In this document: one piece after another, positions 29,617 to 37,258 of the stretch | Numbering within the stretch: position 1 is the first letter of the stretch | Layout: each line of letters begins with the position of its first letter | Assembly (NCBI RefSeq): GCF_000264375.1 | Contig: NZ_AJXW01000043.1 | Span: 248,001 to 312,000, forward strand | Source: Rhodanobacter thiooxydans LCS2 | GTDB lineage: Bacteria > Pseudomonadota > Gammaproteobacteria > Xanthomonadales > Rhodanobacteraceae | Length of the DNA stretch: 64,000 nt | Reading direction: 5' to 3' | Notes under the pieces: model-generated | The model's input: the letters and a program-made list of their open reading frames with translations, nothing else | What the model was told of the DNA's origin: nothing | Database searches by the model: none | Program-made: the position numbers and the translations under genes

Positions 29617-29639
29617 CATCTACCAGACCAGACGATCAG

Positions 29640-32600
29640 CTATGGCGCGGTCGTCCCACTCTGCGACTTGGCCCGCAACGCTTCGTACAGTTGCGCCGGT
29701 CCCAGCAAAATATCCTTCAGCCCGGCGCGCACGCGCTCGGAACCCAGCGCCTGCGTACTCATGCTCGAATGTGCTTCCAGCGCATCCATGATCGCGTGCA
29801 TCAGCGCATCCTTCAGGTCGGGCGAGTTGGCGAACTGTTCCTTGCTGTTGTTGCCGGCCTGCTGTACCAGCGTTTCGTTTTCCAGCAGCTTGCCCTTGAG
29901 CACGCCGTTGACGTAGACCAGTTGGTCGTCGTCGGTCAGTTGCCCCTCGAACAGGCCATTGACCTTCTCGATGATCTCGGCCAGATACGCCTGCTGCTTT
30001 TCCTGTACCGAGCCGCTGCCCACGGCGTCCATTGGCGGTAGCTTGTAGCCACCGTCGCCGTTGAGGCTGAGCGGCTGACGGCCAGCGCTGCGCAAGGTGT
30101 GATGCGTCAGCAGCACCCTGGACAGATCTACCGTGTCGCGTTCGCGGCCAAACTCAAGGAGCGGGATCAGCCGTTTGTAGAAGATGAAGCGCTTTTCGAT
30201 ATCGGTGTTGCCGTAGTCGAACACTTGCGACAGGAACGCGTAAAGGCGCACGTAAGCACCCATGTCGTTCTTGAACAGCAGCAAGGTATCCAGCACGTCC
30301 TTGCCGGCTTTAGCCACCTTGTCGTCGCCGTCTGCCAGTGCAGTAGCTCGCGCCTGTTGTGCCGCCTTGTAGCGCTTGAGCAAACGATCGGCAACAGGGG
30401 CAATGGCGCTGCTCAACTGCGCCTGCGTGCCGCGTGGATCGGTCTCGACCTTGGCCACCCGATCCACCTCGAAATCGTCGTAGTGGCCACTCGCATCGAG
30501 TTTGGCCCGCAGGTCGAACACCAGGTGCGGATCGGTGGTGGCCTCCAGTTCGGCCGTGGCGTAATAGGCCTTGAACGCCTTGAGAATCTCCGCCGCTTCG
30601 TTGACGAAGTCGAGGATATAGGTGGTGTCCTTGCCCGGGTACGCGCGATTCAACCGCGACAACGTCTGCACCGCCTGGATGCCGCCCAGGATCTTGTCCA
30701 CGTACATGCCGCACAACAGTGGTTGATCGAAGCCAGTCTGGAACTTGTTGGCGACCAGCAGCAGGTGATAACCGGGATCGGCGAAGGCGTCGCGAATGTC
30801 GCGACCCTTGAGGCCCGGGTTCAGATCCGCACTGGTCTCCATGACCGGCGCCGGGAAACTCTCCGGGTCGTTCACCTCGCCCGAGAACGCCACCAGTACG
30901 CCAAGGGCGTAGTTCTGCCGCTGGATGTAGCCACGGATCGCCTTCTGCCAGCGCACGGCCTCCTTGCGGCTGCCGACCACCACCATCGCCTTGGCCTTGC
31001 CGCCCAGCAGCGGCTGCACGTTCTCGCGGTAATGCTCCACCACGATCTGCACCTTCTGCGCGATGTTGTACGGGTGCAGGCGTACCCACTGCATGATCCC
31101 CTTCATCGCCGCGCTGCGTTCCACCTGCGACTGGTCGTACTCCCTGCCCTCGTGGGCCAGCTTGAACGCGAGCTGGTATGGCGTGTAGTTCTTCAGCACG
31201 TCGAGGATGAAATCCTCCTCGATCGCCTGGCGCATCGAATACACATGAAACGGTTGCGGCAAGCCGTCCGCGCCGGGGCGGCCGAACAGCTCCAGCGTCT
31301 TCTGCTTCGGCGTGGCGGTGAACGCCACGTAGGTCGGGCCCTTGCTGCCGCCCGCACGCGCGGCCATGCCGGCGGCCAGCAGCGTCTCGGTATCGATCTC
31401 GCCGCCGTCTTCCAGCTCCGCTCGTTCCTCGGCGCTGAGCAACTGCTTGAGCTTGGCCGCTGCCTCACCGGTCTGCGAGCTGTGCGCCTCGTCGGCGATC
31501 ACTGCAAAGCGCTTGCCCTCGGTCGCGGCCAGTTCCTGCACCGCCTGCAACGCGAACGGAAAAGTCTGGATGGTGCAGACGATGATCTTCTTGCCGTCCT
31601 TCAGCGCCTGTCCCAGCTGCGCGCTCTTGCTGCCGTGCTCGCTGGTGATGGTTTCCACCACGCCGGTGGTGCGCTCGAAGTCGAAGATCGCCTCCTGCAA
31701 CTGTGCATCCAGCACGTTGCGGTCGGACACCACCAGCACGCTGTCGAACAGCTTCCGGTTTTCCGCGTCGTGCAGGTCGGCCAGGAAATGTGCGCTCCAG
31801 GCAATCGAATTCGTCTTGCCCGAGCCGGCCGAGTGCTGGATCAGATAACGCTGGCCGGCGCCCTGCGCCAGCACGTCGGCGACCAGCTTGCGAGTGGCGT
31901 CGAGCTGGTGGTAACGCGGGAAAATCACGCCCGCCAGTTTCTTCTTGTCGTCGCGCTTGCCGATCAGGTAGCGACCCAGGATCTCCAGCCAGCTGTCGCG
32001 CGCCCACACTTCTTCCCACAGATACGCGGCGGCGAAGCCATCGGGATTCGGCGCATTGCCCGCCGCGCCGTGGTTGCCCCGGTTGAACGGCAGGAAGCGC
32101 GTCGTCGGCCCGGCCAGACGCGTGGTCATCATCACCTCGGCCTGGCTCACCGCGAAATGCACCAGGGCGCCACCGGGAAAACCGAGTATCGGTTCGGCCA
32201 GGCCGCCCTTCGGCTGCGGGTGCCGGTCGAAGCGGTACTGGTCCACCGCATCGCCCACGCTCTGGGTGAAGTCGGATTTCAGCTCCGCCGTGGCCACCGC
32301 GATGCCGTTGACGAACAGCACCAGGTCCAGCGCATCGTGCGGCTGGTTCGGCGAATGGCGCACCTGCCGAACCACGCGCAAGCGGTTCGCCGCATAGCGC
32401 TGCTGGATCACCGGATTGATCGCCAGAGCCGGCTTGAACTGCACCAGCGACAGTGGCTCCTTCAAGCCCAGCATCTCCACGCCCCGGCGCAACACCTCCA
32501 GCGTGCCGCGCTCGTCGAGGTTCTTGCGCACGCGCTCGGCGATGCGCTCGGCCGCCGCAGGGCCGTGGGTCTTGCCCAGCCGCTGCCAGCTGTCCGGCTG

Positions 32601-32750
32601 GGTCGCCTCGATCCACGCCAGCAGGTCGGGCAGATACAACGCGTGCCTGCGGTCGTAGTTCGCCGCATCGCCTTCGGCGTACAGCCAGCCGTGGGTGGCG
32701 AGGTGTTCGCAGATCTCACGTTCGAAGTGATGTTCCTGGTGAAGATTCAT
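29640..32750 (-). CDS. hsdR: type I restriction enzyme R subunit
   Basis: 1036 aa motor and nuclease subunit. The N-terminal PD-(D/E)XK nuclease shows DLVLFVNGIAVATAELKSD. Helicase motifs follow: Walker A HSAGSGKTNSIAW, the DEAH box VIADEAHSSQTG, and YVAFTATPKQKT. The C-terminal helical region contacts the methylase. Its ATG overlaps the stop of the HEPN-like gene upstream by four bases, so translation is coupled. It is the last gene of the minus-strand hsd operon. Confidence 0.95.
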   Translation of the reverse strand: MNLHQEHHFEREICEHLATHGWLYAEGDAANYDRRHALYLPDLLAWIEATQPDSWQRLGKTHGPAAAERIAERVRKNLDERGTLEVLRRGVEMLGLKEPLSLVQFKPALAINPVIQQRYAANRLRVVRQVRHSPNQPHDALDLVLFVNGIAVATAELKSDFTQSVGDAVDQYRFDRHPQPKGGLAEPILGFPGGALVHFAVSQAEVMMTTRLAGPTTRFLPFNRGNHGAAGNAPNPDGFAAAYLWEEVWARDSWLEILGRYLIGKRDDKKKLAGVIFPRYHQLDATRKLVADVLAQGAGQRYLIQHSAGSGKTNSIAWSAHFLADLHDAENRKLFDSVLVVSDRNVLDAQLQEAIFDFERTTGVVETITSEHGSKSAQLGQALKDGKKIIVCTIQTFPFALQAVQELAATEGKRFAVIADEAHSSQTGEAAAKLKQLLSAEERAELEDGGEIDTETLLAAGMAARAGGSKGPTYVAFTATPKQKTLELFGRPGADGLPQPFHVYSMRQAIEEDFILDVLKNYTPYQLAFKLAHEGREYDQSQVERSAAMKGIMQWVRLHPYNIAQKVQIVVEHYRENVQPLLGGKAKAMVVVGSRKEAVRWQKAIRGYIQRQNYALGVLVAFSGEVNDPESFPAPVMETSADLNPGLKGRDIRDAFADPGYHLLLVANKFQTGFDQPLLCGMYVDKILGGIQAVQTLSRLNRAYPGKDTTYILDFVNEAAEILKAFKAYYATAELEATTDPHLVFDLRAKLDASGHYDDFEVDRVAKVETDPRGTQAQLSSAIAPVADRLLKRYKAAQQARATALADGDDKVAKAGKDVLDTLLLFKNDMGAYVRLYAFLSQVFDYGNTDIEKRFIFYKRLIPLLEFGRERDTVDLSRVLLTHHTLRSAGRQPLSLNGDGGYKLPPMDAVGSGSVQEKQQAYLAEIIEKVNGLFEGQLTDDDQLVYVNGVLKGKLLENETLVQQAGNNSKEQFANSPDLKDALMHAIMDALEAHSSMSTQALGSERVRAGLKDILLGPAQLYEALRAKSQSGTTAP

Positions 32751-33196
32751 GCGTCACCCAGCAAGTCGGGATGGTGATCGCGCAGCCATCGCTTGGTATG
32801 CGACAACAGTTTGCCCGCTTCGTCCAGGCACGAAGCCAGCGTGGCCCCGGAGATCGGATCGCCTTCGTAATCACTGAGGTTGCGCTGCTTGCGCAAGGCA
32901 TCCAGCACGATGACCGTCTGCACCGGCACCCCCATGCTCAGGGTCAGGCACTGGATCGCGGTTTGATGATGGCCGGGCTGGCTAGTCGCCGTACGATAAC
33001 CGCTGGCCCACAGGCCGAGCATCGCGCACTGCATCAGGCACTTGTACGCCGCATCGAAACGGTTGTCGGTGCTGATCGCCGTAACGCTTGCATCGTCCAG
33101 ATTGCGCCGCGCCGCCAGCAGCAATTTCTGCAAGGCCGCCGCATCAGGCGTGTGGGCCAGCAGGCGCTTGATCGCCAGCAAGTTTTGCAAGGTCAT
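32747..33196 (-). CDS. HEPN-like protein, partner of the nucleotidyltransferase
   Basis: 149 aa, all-helical in pattern. It starts MTLQNLLAIKRLL and contains ALRKQRNLSDYEGDP, a basic-Arg/Asn/Tyr segment of the kind seen at the active end of HEPN domains, though the classical R-x4-6-H is not clear. Its gene starts 53 bases inside the end of the nucleotidyltransferase gene and ends four bases inside hsdR. This pairing with an MNT-type protein matches HEPN/MNT toxin-antitoxin modules, in which HEPN is the RNase toxin. Function is inferred from family and context. Confidence 0.65.
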   Translation of the reverse strand: MTLQNLLAIKRLLAHTPDAAALQKLLLAARRNLDDASVTAISTDNRFDAAYKCLMQCAMLGLWASGYRTATSQPGHHQTAIQCLTLSMGVPVQTVIVLDALRKQRNLSDYEGDPISGATLASCLDEAGKLLSHTKRWLRDHHPDLLGDA

Positions 33197-33773
33197 CCTT
33201 ATCCCCCATCAAGAAAACACCGGGCTGGTCCGACAACTGTCGTACAAAGCCATCGTTACCCGCTGCCCGTCGCGCGAACTCCGCCGCGTCGTACAACACT
33301 GGATTGATCTCGCGCTGCAACGACTGCTGCGCCGGGTACAACGCCTGCACCAGTTCGGCAAAGCCCACCTTCCCCACCACCAGCAGGTCGATGTCGCTGC
33401 CCGCCGACTGCGTGCCGCGGGCCATCGAACCGAACACCATGGCCAGCTGGATCTTCTTCGCCAGCGGCTCCAGCGCCGCGCGCAACTCCGGCACCATGCC
33501 GTGGGTCTTGCGAAACATCGCCGCAAGCTCGGCAAACAGGGGGCAACCCGCATCCGCCTGATAACGCACCTGATTGCCCTGCTCGCTGCGCAGCACCAGG
33601 CCGCCTTCAGTCAGCTTGTCCAGCTCGCGCCCCAGCGTGCCGGCATGGCTGCCGGTCAGACGAGCCAACTCGCGCAGGTGGAAACTCGAGTCAGGGTTGA
33701 GCAGCAACTGCGCCAGCACCCGCTGGCGGGTGGCCGGGAACAATTGATCCATCAAGGTCGAAGTGTTGCTCAT
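33144..33773 (-). CDS. HTH-nucleotidyltransferase (MNT-type) protein
   Basis: 209 aa. The N-terminal winged helix-turn-helix (about 10-90: FHLRELARLTGSHAGTLGRE, LDKLTEGGLVLRSEQGNQVR) is followed by a minimal nucleotidyltransferase domain with GSMARGTQSAGSDIDLLVVG, holding the Gly-Ser and Asp-x-Asp catalytic signature. MNT proteins of this type neutralise HEPN RNases by adding AMP. The start is placed at MSNTSTLMDQL; a longer frame adds 13 residues. It overlaps the HEPN-like gene by 53 bases, more than is typical for such pairs. Confidence 0.8.
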   Translation of the reverse strand: MSNTSTLMDQLFPATRQRVLAQLLLNPDSSFHLRELARLTGSHAGTLGRELDKLTEGGLVLRSEQGNQVRYQADAGCPLFAELAAMFRKTHGMVPELRAALEPLAKKIQLAMVFGSMARGTQSAGSDIDLLVVGKVGFAELVQALYPAQQSLQREINPVLYDAAEFARRAAGNDGFVRQLSDQPGVFLMGDKDDLAKLAGDQAPAGPHA

Positions 33774-33873
33774 AGGGCAACGAATGTAGCCTTTTAGGCA
33801 ACATTTTTGCAACTAAGGCCGAAACTGCGTTGACGCCACATCTTTCAGCAGCTTTCGTTCAATAGTCATGTCA

Positions 33874-34803
33874 TCAGTTCTCACTGTAACTACGATCCAG
33901 CAACGGCAGCGCGCGCTGAAGGTCTGCGGGCCCACGCAGACACAGCTCCAGATCACCCGTTCCCCAGGTGCCGATGTTGCGCACATCGCGGCTGAATCCG
34001 TCTTCCAGCGCAACGGTATCCGGGTCGAGCTTCAGCATCACCAGCAGCTTGTCCTTGTACGGGATCACGCAGGCGAAGTTCTTCAGCCGGCGAAAAGCGA
34101 CATACAGCTTCAAATGCTTTTCATGCACGTCGTCACCCAGCGCCAGCAGGTAGCCGGCCAGGGTCGCGTAAAGCTCCTTGATGACGGGTTGCGCCTGGCT
34201 GAGCTGTTCTTCGGCCGTCTTGTCCTTGCCGACGGGTTTGGCCTTCACCGTCGTCGCCGGAATGCCGGCATCAGCCTTGGCCGCGGTGGCATCATCCACG
34301 CTGACGCTGTTGACCAGGTCGAGCAGCAACAGGTCGTCGCCGAACAGCTTGTAGCGGATCAGCTCGATGTTGCGCGGGATCTGCTGCACCGCGTGCTGGT
34401 CGTAGCGGGTGAAGTCGGCGGCGATGCACAACAGGCGCGTGCCGGACCAGTCGACCTGCTCGGCCACGCCCTTGCCCAGCTTCTCCATCACCAGCCACTG
34501 GAATTCGGCGCGGTGGTCCATCAGCCAGTCCAGGTAGAACAGCCCCTGGTTGATCACGTTCTCGTTGGTGTGCCGCTTGTACTCGATGATCACCGGGCAA
34601 CCGTTCTCGTCCAGCCCCAACGAGTCGATGCGGCCCTTGTGCGTCTTGCCGGTGGCGTATTCGGTGGCGAGGAAGCGCACGCCGAGGAAGGTCGGCATCT
34701 GCGCTTCGATCATGGATTGGAGATGTTTTTCCACGGCCGCTGCGCGGCCGGAAAGCTCCATCGCATTGACACCGCTCAGGCGGAACAGCTGAATGTCGCT
34801 CAT
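33874..34803 (-). CDS. PD-(D/E)XK nuclease-like protein with DUF5655 domain
   Basis: 309 aa. The N-terminal half carries a PD-(D/E)XK-like core: GRIDSLGLDENGCPVIIEYK with Asp and the E-x-K in EYKR, followed by NQGLFYLDWL. The C-terminal half (about 200-309, ELYATLAGYLLALGDDVHEK to GTGDLELCLRGPADL) is a DUF5655 domain. Proteins of this sort are often found in restriction loci and seem to be nucleic-acid binding or cutting. Here it lies between hsdS and the MNT/HEPN pair on the same strand. Activity is inference. Confidence 0.75.
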   Translation of the reverse strand: MSDIQLFRLSGVNAMELSGRAAAVEKHLQSMIEAQMPTFLGVRFLATEYATGKTHKGRIDSLGLDENGCPVIIEYKRHTNENVINQGLFYLDWLMDHRAEFQWLVMEKLGKGVAEQVDWSGTRLLCIAADFTRYDQHAVQQIPRNIELIRYKLFGDDLLLLDLVNSVSVDDATAAKADAGIPATTVKAKPVGKDKTAEEQLSQAQPVIKELYATLAGYLLALGDDVHEKHLKLYVAFRRLKNFACVIPYKDKLLVMLKLDPDTVALEDGFSRDVRNIGTWGTGDLELCLRGPADLQRALPLLDRSYSEN

Positions 34804-34861
34804 TTCTCGTCCCCTGAAATTTCACACACTGCCATTGTCGTCGCAGCCTTTCCTAATGTAG

Positions 34862-35317
34862 CTAACCAACACCGCTCAACTTGCTCACAGCGTTGACCAG
34901 CACGCCGCCCCCAAACTTCAAGACGACCCGACCGACTCTGCGGAGCTGACTCGGTGGCTCCTTCAATTGCGGCAGATATACGTCGCAACCCGTCTTGAAG
35001 TGGAAGTGGCGTGCCATGAACCACAACTCGCCGGCAATCGCTTCCTCGTCGTAGCCGGCGCCCTGCAGGCGTACGTAGCGGTCAAGGGCAACGGTAGCGA
35101 GCATGTCGCCGCGTGTTTCCTGCTCCCGGCTTGGATCGCCTTGCCACTGCACGCGCACCCAGCCCTGCTCGTCGTCACTATCGGATTCATCGATTGGCAG
35201 TATCCGCGTGCCGTCGATCAGCGAGCGAGCGCACCACAGGCCTTCGTGGCGTTCACCGTCGTAGAGCGGCAGCAGATTGGCGAGGAAGCCGACTACCGCC
35301 TCGCTTTTTCCGTTCAT
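34862..35317 (-). CDS. unknown protein of the hsd operon
   Basis: 151 aa, soluble, no known domain recognised. Visible features are a Trp-rich acidic middle (DESDSDDEQGWVRVQWQGDP) and a conserved-looking LWFMARHFHFKTG segment. Its ATG overlaps the hsdS stop in an ATGA junction, so it is translated directly after the specificity subunit. Such tight coupling suggests that it acts with the restriction-modification enzyme. Confidence 0.65.
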   Translation of the reverse strand: MNGKSEAVVGFLANLLPLYDGERHEGLWCARSLIDGTRILPIDESDSDDEQGWVRVQWQGDPSREQETRGDMLATVALDRYVRLQGAGYDEEAIAGELWFMARHFHFKTGCDVYLPQLKEPPSQLRRVGRVVLKFGGGVLVNAVSKLSGVG

Positions 35318-36654
35318 GCGGCACGCCTCACATCGATCTTGCCGGTGACGGCAGCGGCGATCAGGGCGCTGCGGCGTTCTTTGAGGAGGGCAATGGCGTG
35401 TTCTACGCCATAACGTAAGCCATCAAGTTTTTCTGCTTCTTCTTTCAGAAAAGTAGCAATTGCGTCACGCTCGACGCTTGGTGGAACGGGGATCTTTGCG
35501 CGCTTTAACTCGAAAATATTGATGCCACGAACTGCGGCGCCGAGGGAGCGCTGTTCAAGCTGGACAAATACTGGCTTTGACTTCATTGCATAAAGCAACC
35601 AACCAGTTTGGATACCAGATCTCGGTGAGATTCGGGCAACATCCTGAGTGATATTCGCATCAAGAAGCTCGTCCGGTACCACTTCAGCATCACCGATCGT
35701 GCCGCGAATTGAATACACGATATCCATCGGCCGAAGCCGAGCTCTTGCAAATGGAGCCTCAATTTCTACAGTTGTTCGGTTCAACAGATCGACCTTGAGT
35801 TTGTGCAGCCTGACGTCGCCGCCCTTCACGATCGGAATTCCTTCCTCAACATCGGGTCCAGGAAGAACAATTCCGTACATGATGGGGCGATTGGGCTCCG
35901 TCAAATACATCAAAGGCACTACGTCCCAATGTGCCGGTACCTGCCCCAGCCATGGCACGCCAGACTCTTTCATCGGGGCGTTGGGGTTGAGGCCGCGGGT
36001 GACGGCGTGGGAGATGGTGGCCTGGCGCTTTTCGGCCAGCAGGGTCAGCAGCTTTCCCTGCTCGTCAATCAGTGCGTCGATCTTGCCGGTTTCGCGGTTG
36101 AGGAAGGCGGCGATGACGGATTGCTCTTCAATCGGTGGAAAAGCCATCGAGAAGTCGCGCACGAAATCATCAGGAACGCGCTTCTGGCCGCCAGCACCAT
36201 ACATAGCGCCCTCCGCTACGTTCCGGAACGTCGGTGACGCGAATAACCATCCCAGATACTCACTGGTCGTTTTTGCAGGTCTCGGTCGGACCACAATCAA
36301 TTCTGTCGTTCCGAACCCCACACCTCCAAGAAGCCCTCGGATAACGGCACCTTTCCCGTTCTCGAAGCAAGGCGTGATCTTTGCGATCACAACGTCGTCG
36401 TCGCGAAAGTAGGTGTAGCCATTCTCGACCTGCGACAGGAGGCGGGTCTCATCCAATCGAATACTGCCGTCATCGCCAATAGCATCCATAGGCAGGAATG
36501 ACACCTCAGTATCCCGATCGAGGACGGCAACTTCGCGCTTTGAAGGATTCAGCCCAGCAACAAAGCGGACTCGGCTACCGCTCCAATGCGAAGGTGCTTC
36601 AAGCTGCCACGGCGATTCAGTCTCTTTGTACTCCGCATACTTAGGCAAGCTCAT
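35314..36654 (-). CDS. hsdS: type I restriction enzyme S subunit
   Basis: 446 aa DNA-specificity subunit. It has two target-recognition domains separated by a conserved helical spacer: the first covers about 20-190, the spacer has LLTLLAEKRQATISHAVTRG, and the second starts near SGVPWLGQVPAHWDV and ends before a second helical repeat (AIALLKERRSALIAAAVTGK). The start is set at MSLPKYAEYKETES, since the upstream frame runs into the intergenic repeats. The recognition sequence cannot be told from the protein. Confidence 0.93.
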   Translation of the reverse strand: MSLPKYAEYKETESPWQLEAPSHWSGSRVRFVAGLNPSKREVAVLDRDTEVSFLPMDAIGDDGSIRLDETRLLSQVENGYTYFRDDDVVIAKITPCFENGKGAVIRGLLGGVGFGTTELIVVRPRPAKTTSEYLGWLFASPTFRNVAEGAMYGAGGQKRVPDDFVRDFSMAFPPIEEQSVIAAFLNRETGKIDALIDEQGKLLTLLAEKRQATISHAVTRGLNPNAPMKESGVPWLGQVPAHWDVVPLMYLTEPNRPIMYGIVLPGPDVEEGIPIVKGGDVRLHKLKVDLLNRTTVEIEAPFARARLRPMDIVYSIRGTIGDAEVVPDELLDANITQDVARISPRSGIQTGWLLYAMKSKPVFVQLEQRSLGAAVRGINIFELKRAKIPVPPSVERDAIATFLKEEAEKLDGLRYGVEHAIALLKERRSALIAAAVTGKIDVRRAA

Positions 36655-36682
36655 GGCACGCACCGCGAAGAGCCAAGCCCAT

Positions 36683-36707
36683 GGATTCCCGCTTTCGCGG
36701 GAATGAC
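36683..36707. repeat. palindromic GGATTCCCGC repeat, copy A
   Basis: A 25-base copy of a common short palindrome, with arms ATTCCCGC (36685-36692) and GCGGGAAT (36697-36704) and a 4-base loop. It lies between hsdS and the GIY-YIG gene. Confidence 0.75.
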
Positions 36708-36782
36708 GGCGGCGGGGGCGGGAACGACGGCGGTGGGAGCGGGAATGACGGCGGCCAGCGCTGGGGTGACGGGAGCTGATGC
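36699..36782. repeat. 21-bp tandem repeat between hsdS and GIY-YIG gene
   Basis: Four 21-base units follow one another: 36699-36719, 36720-36740, 36741-36761 and a more decayed 36762-36782. The first three begin GGGAAYGACGGCGG. The unit seems to have arisen from the 3' arm of the adjacent palindromic repeat (GGGAATGACGG). Confidence 0.75.
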
Positions 36783-36790
36783 GGGGAGAT

Positions 36791-37165
36791 TCATGGTGTC
36801 CCCCGCTCGTCATTCCCGCGAAGGCGGGAATCCAGCGCTTCGGCGCGGACAACATCTGCGCTTGGAGCGTCCACGATTTCCGCCCACAGATCGCGCCACT
36901 CGGGATTGGCTGCTTCGATCAATCTCAGTTTCCAGACTCGGTTCCATTTCTTCAGGGATTTCTCCCGAGTGATGGCGCTTTCCATGGTGGCGTGCTGCTC
37001 GTACCAGACCAACATCTTGACGTTGTGTTTTTCGGTGAATCCTTCGACAACACCTTCGCGGTGCTGCCAGACGCGCTGGACCAGATTGGAGGTGACGCCG
37101 ATGTACAGCGTGCCGTTGCGCTGGCTGGCCAGGATGTAGACGGCGGGCTGGAGTTCACGCTTCAT
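36791..37165 (-). CDS. GIY-YIG nuclease family protein
   Basis: 124 aa. The single GIY-YIG domain covers about residues 6-85: PAVYILASQRNGTLYIGVTS supplies the Y-I-L and Y-I-G strands, followed by NLVQRVWQHREG with the catalytic Arg and the E in ESAITREKSLKKW. Stand-alone proteins of this type are widespread (UPF0213/YhbQ-like) with uncertain function. Its last residues (DSRLRGNDE) are encoded by copy B of the palindromic repeat, so the 3' end of the gene was made by a repeat insertion. It sits between hsdM and hsdS with repeats on both sides, so it looks like an insertion in the operon. Confidence 0.85.
   Translation of the reverse strand: MKRELQPAVYILASQRNGTLYIGVTSNLVQRVWQHREGVVEGFTEKHNVKMLVWYEQHATMESAITREKSLKKWNRVWKLRLIEAANPEWRDLWAEIVDAPSADVVRAEALDSRLRGNDERGTP
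36809..36833. repeat. palindromic CATTCCCGC repeat, copy B (inverted)
   Basis: Inverted relative to copies A and C, 25 bases, with loop CGAAGG-type. It lies inside the 3' end of the GIY-YIG gene and encodes its last residues. Confidence 0.75.
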
Positions 37166-37177
37166 GGGGGGCTTTCT

Positions 37178-37202
37178 GGATTCCCGCCTTCGCGGGAATG
37201 AC
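37178..37202. repeat. palindromic GGATTCCCGC repeat, copy C
   Basis: Same orientation as copy A, differing in one loop base. It lies in the 93-base gap between hsdM and the GIY-YIG gene, so copies A and C flank that gene directly. Confidence 0.75.
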
Positions 37203-37258
37203 GGTGTGAGTGGTGGCGCTGACGACCGGCAGAAGGAGGATGGGGTTGGAGACAAAAC

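Noticed and set aside
36699-36782. Possible small CRISPR array
   Set aside because: The 21-base units are directly abutting with no spacers, and no cas genes are nearby; it is a minisatellite.
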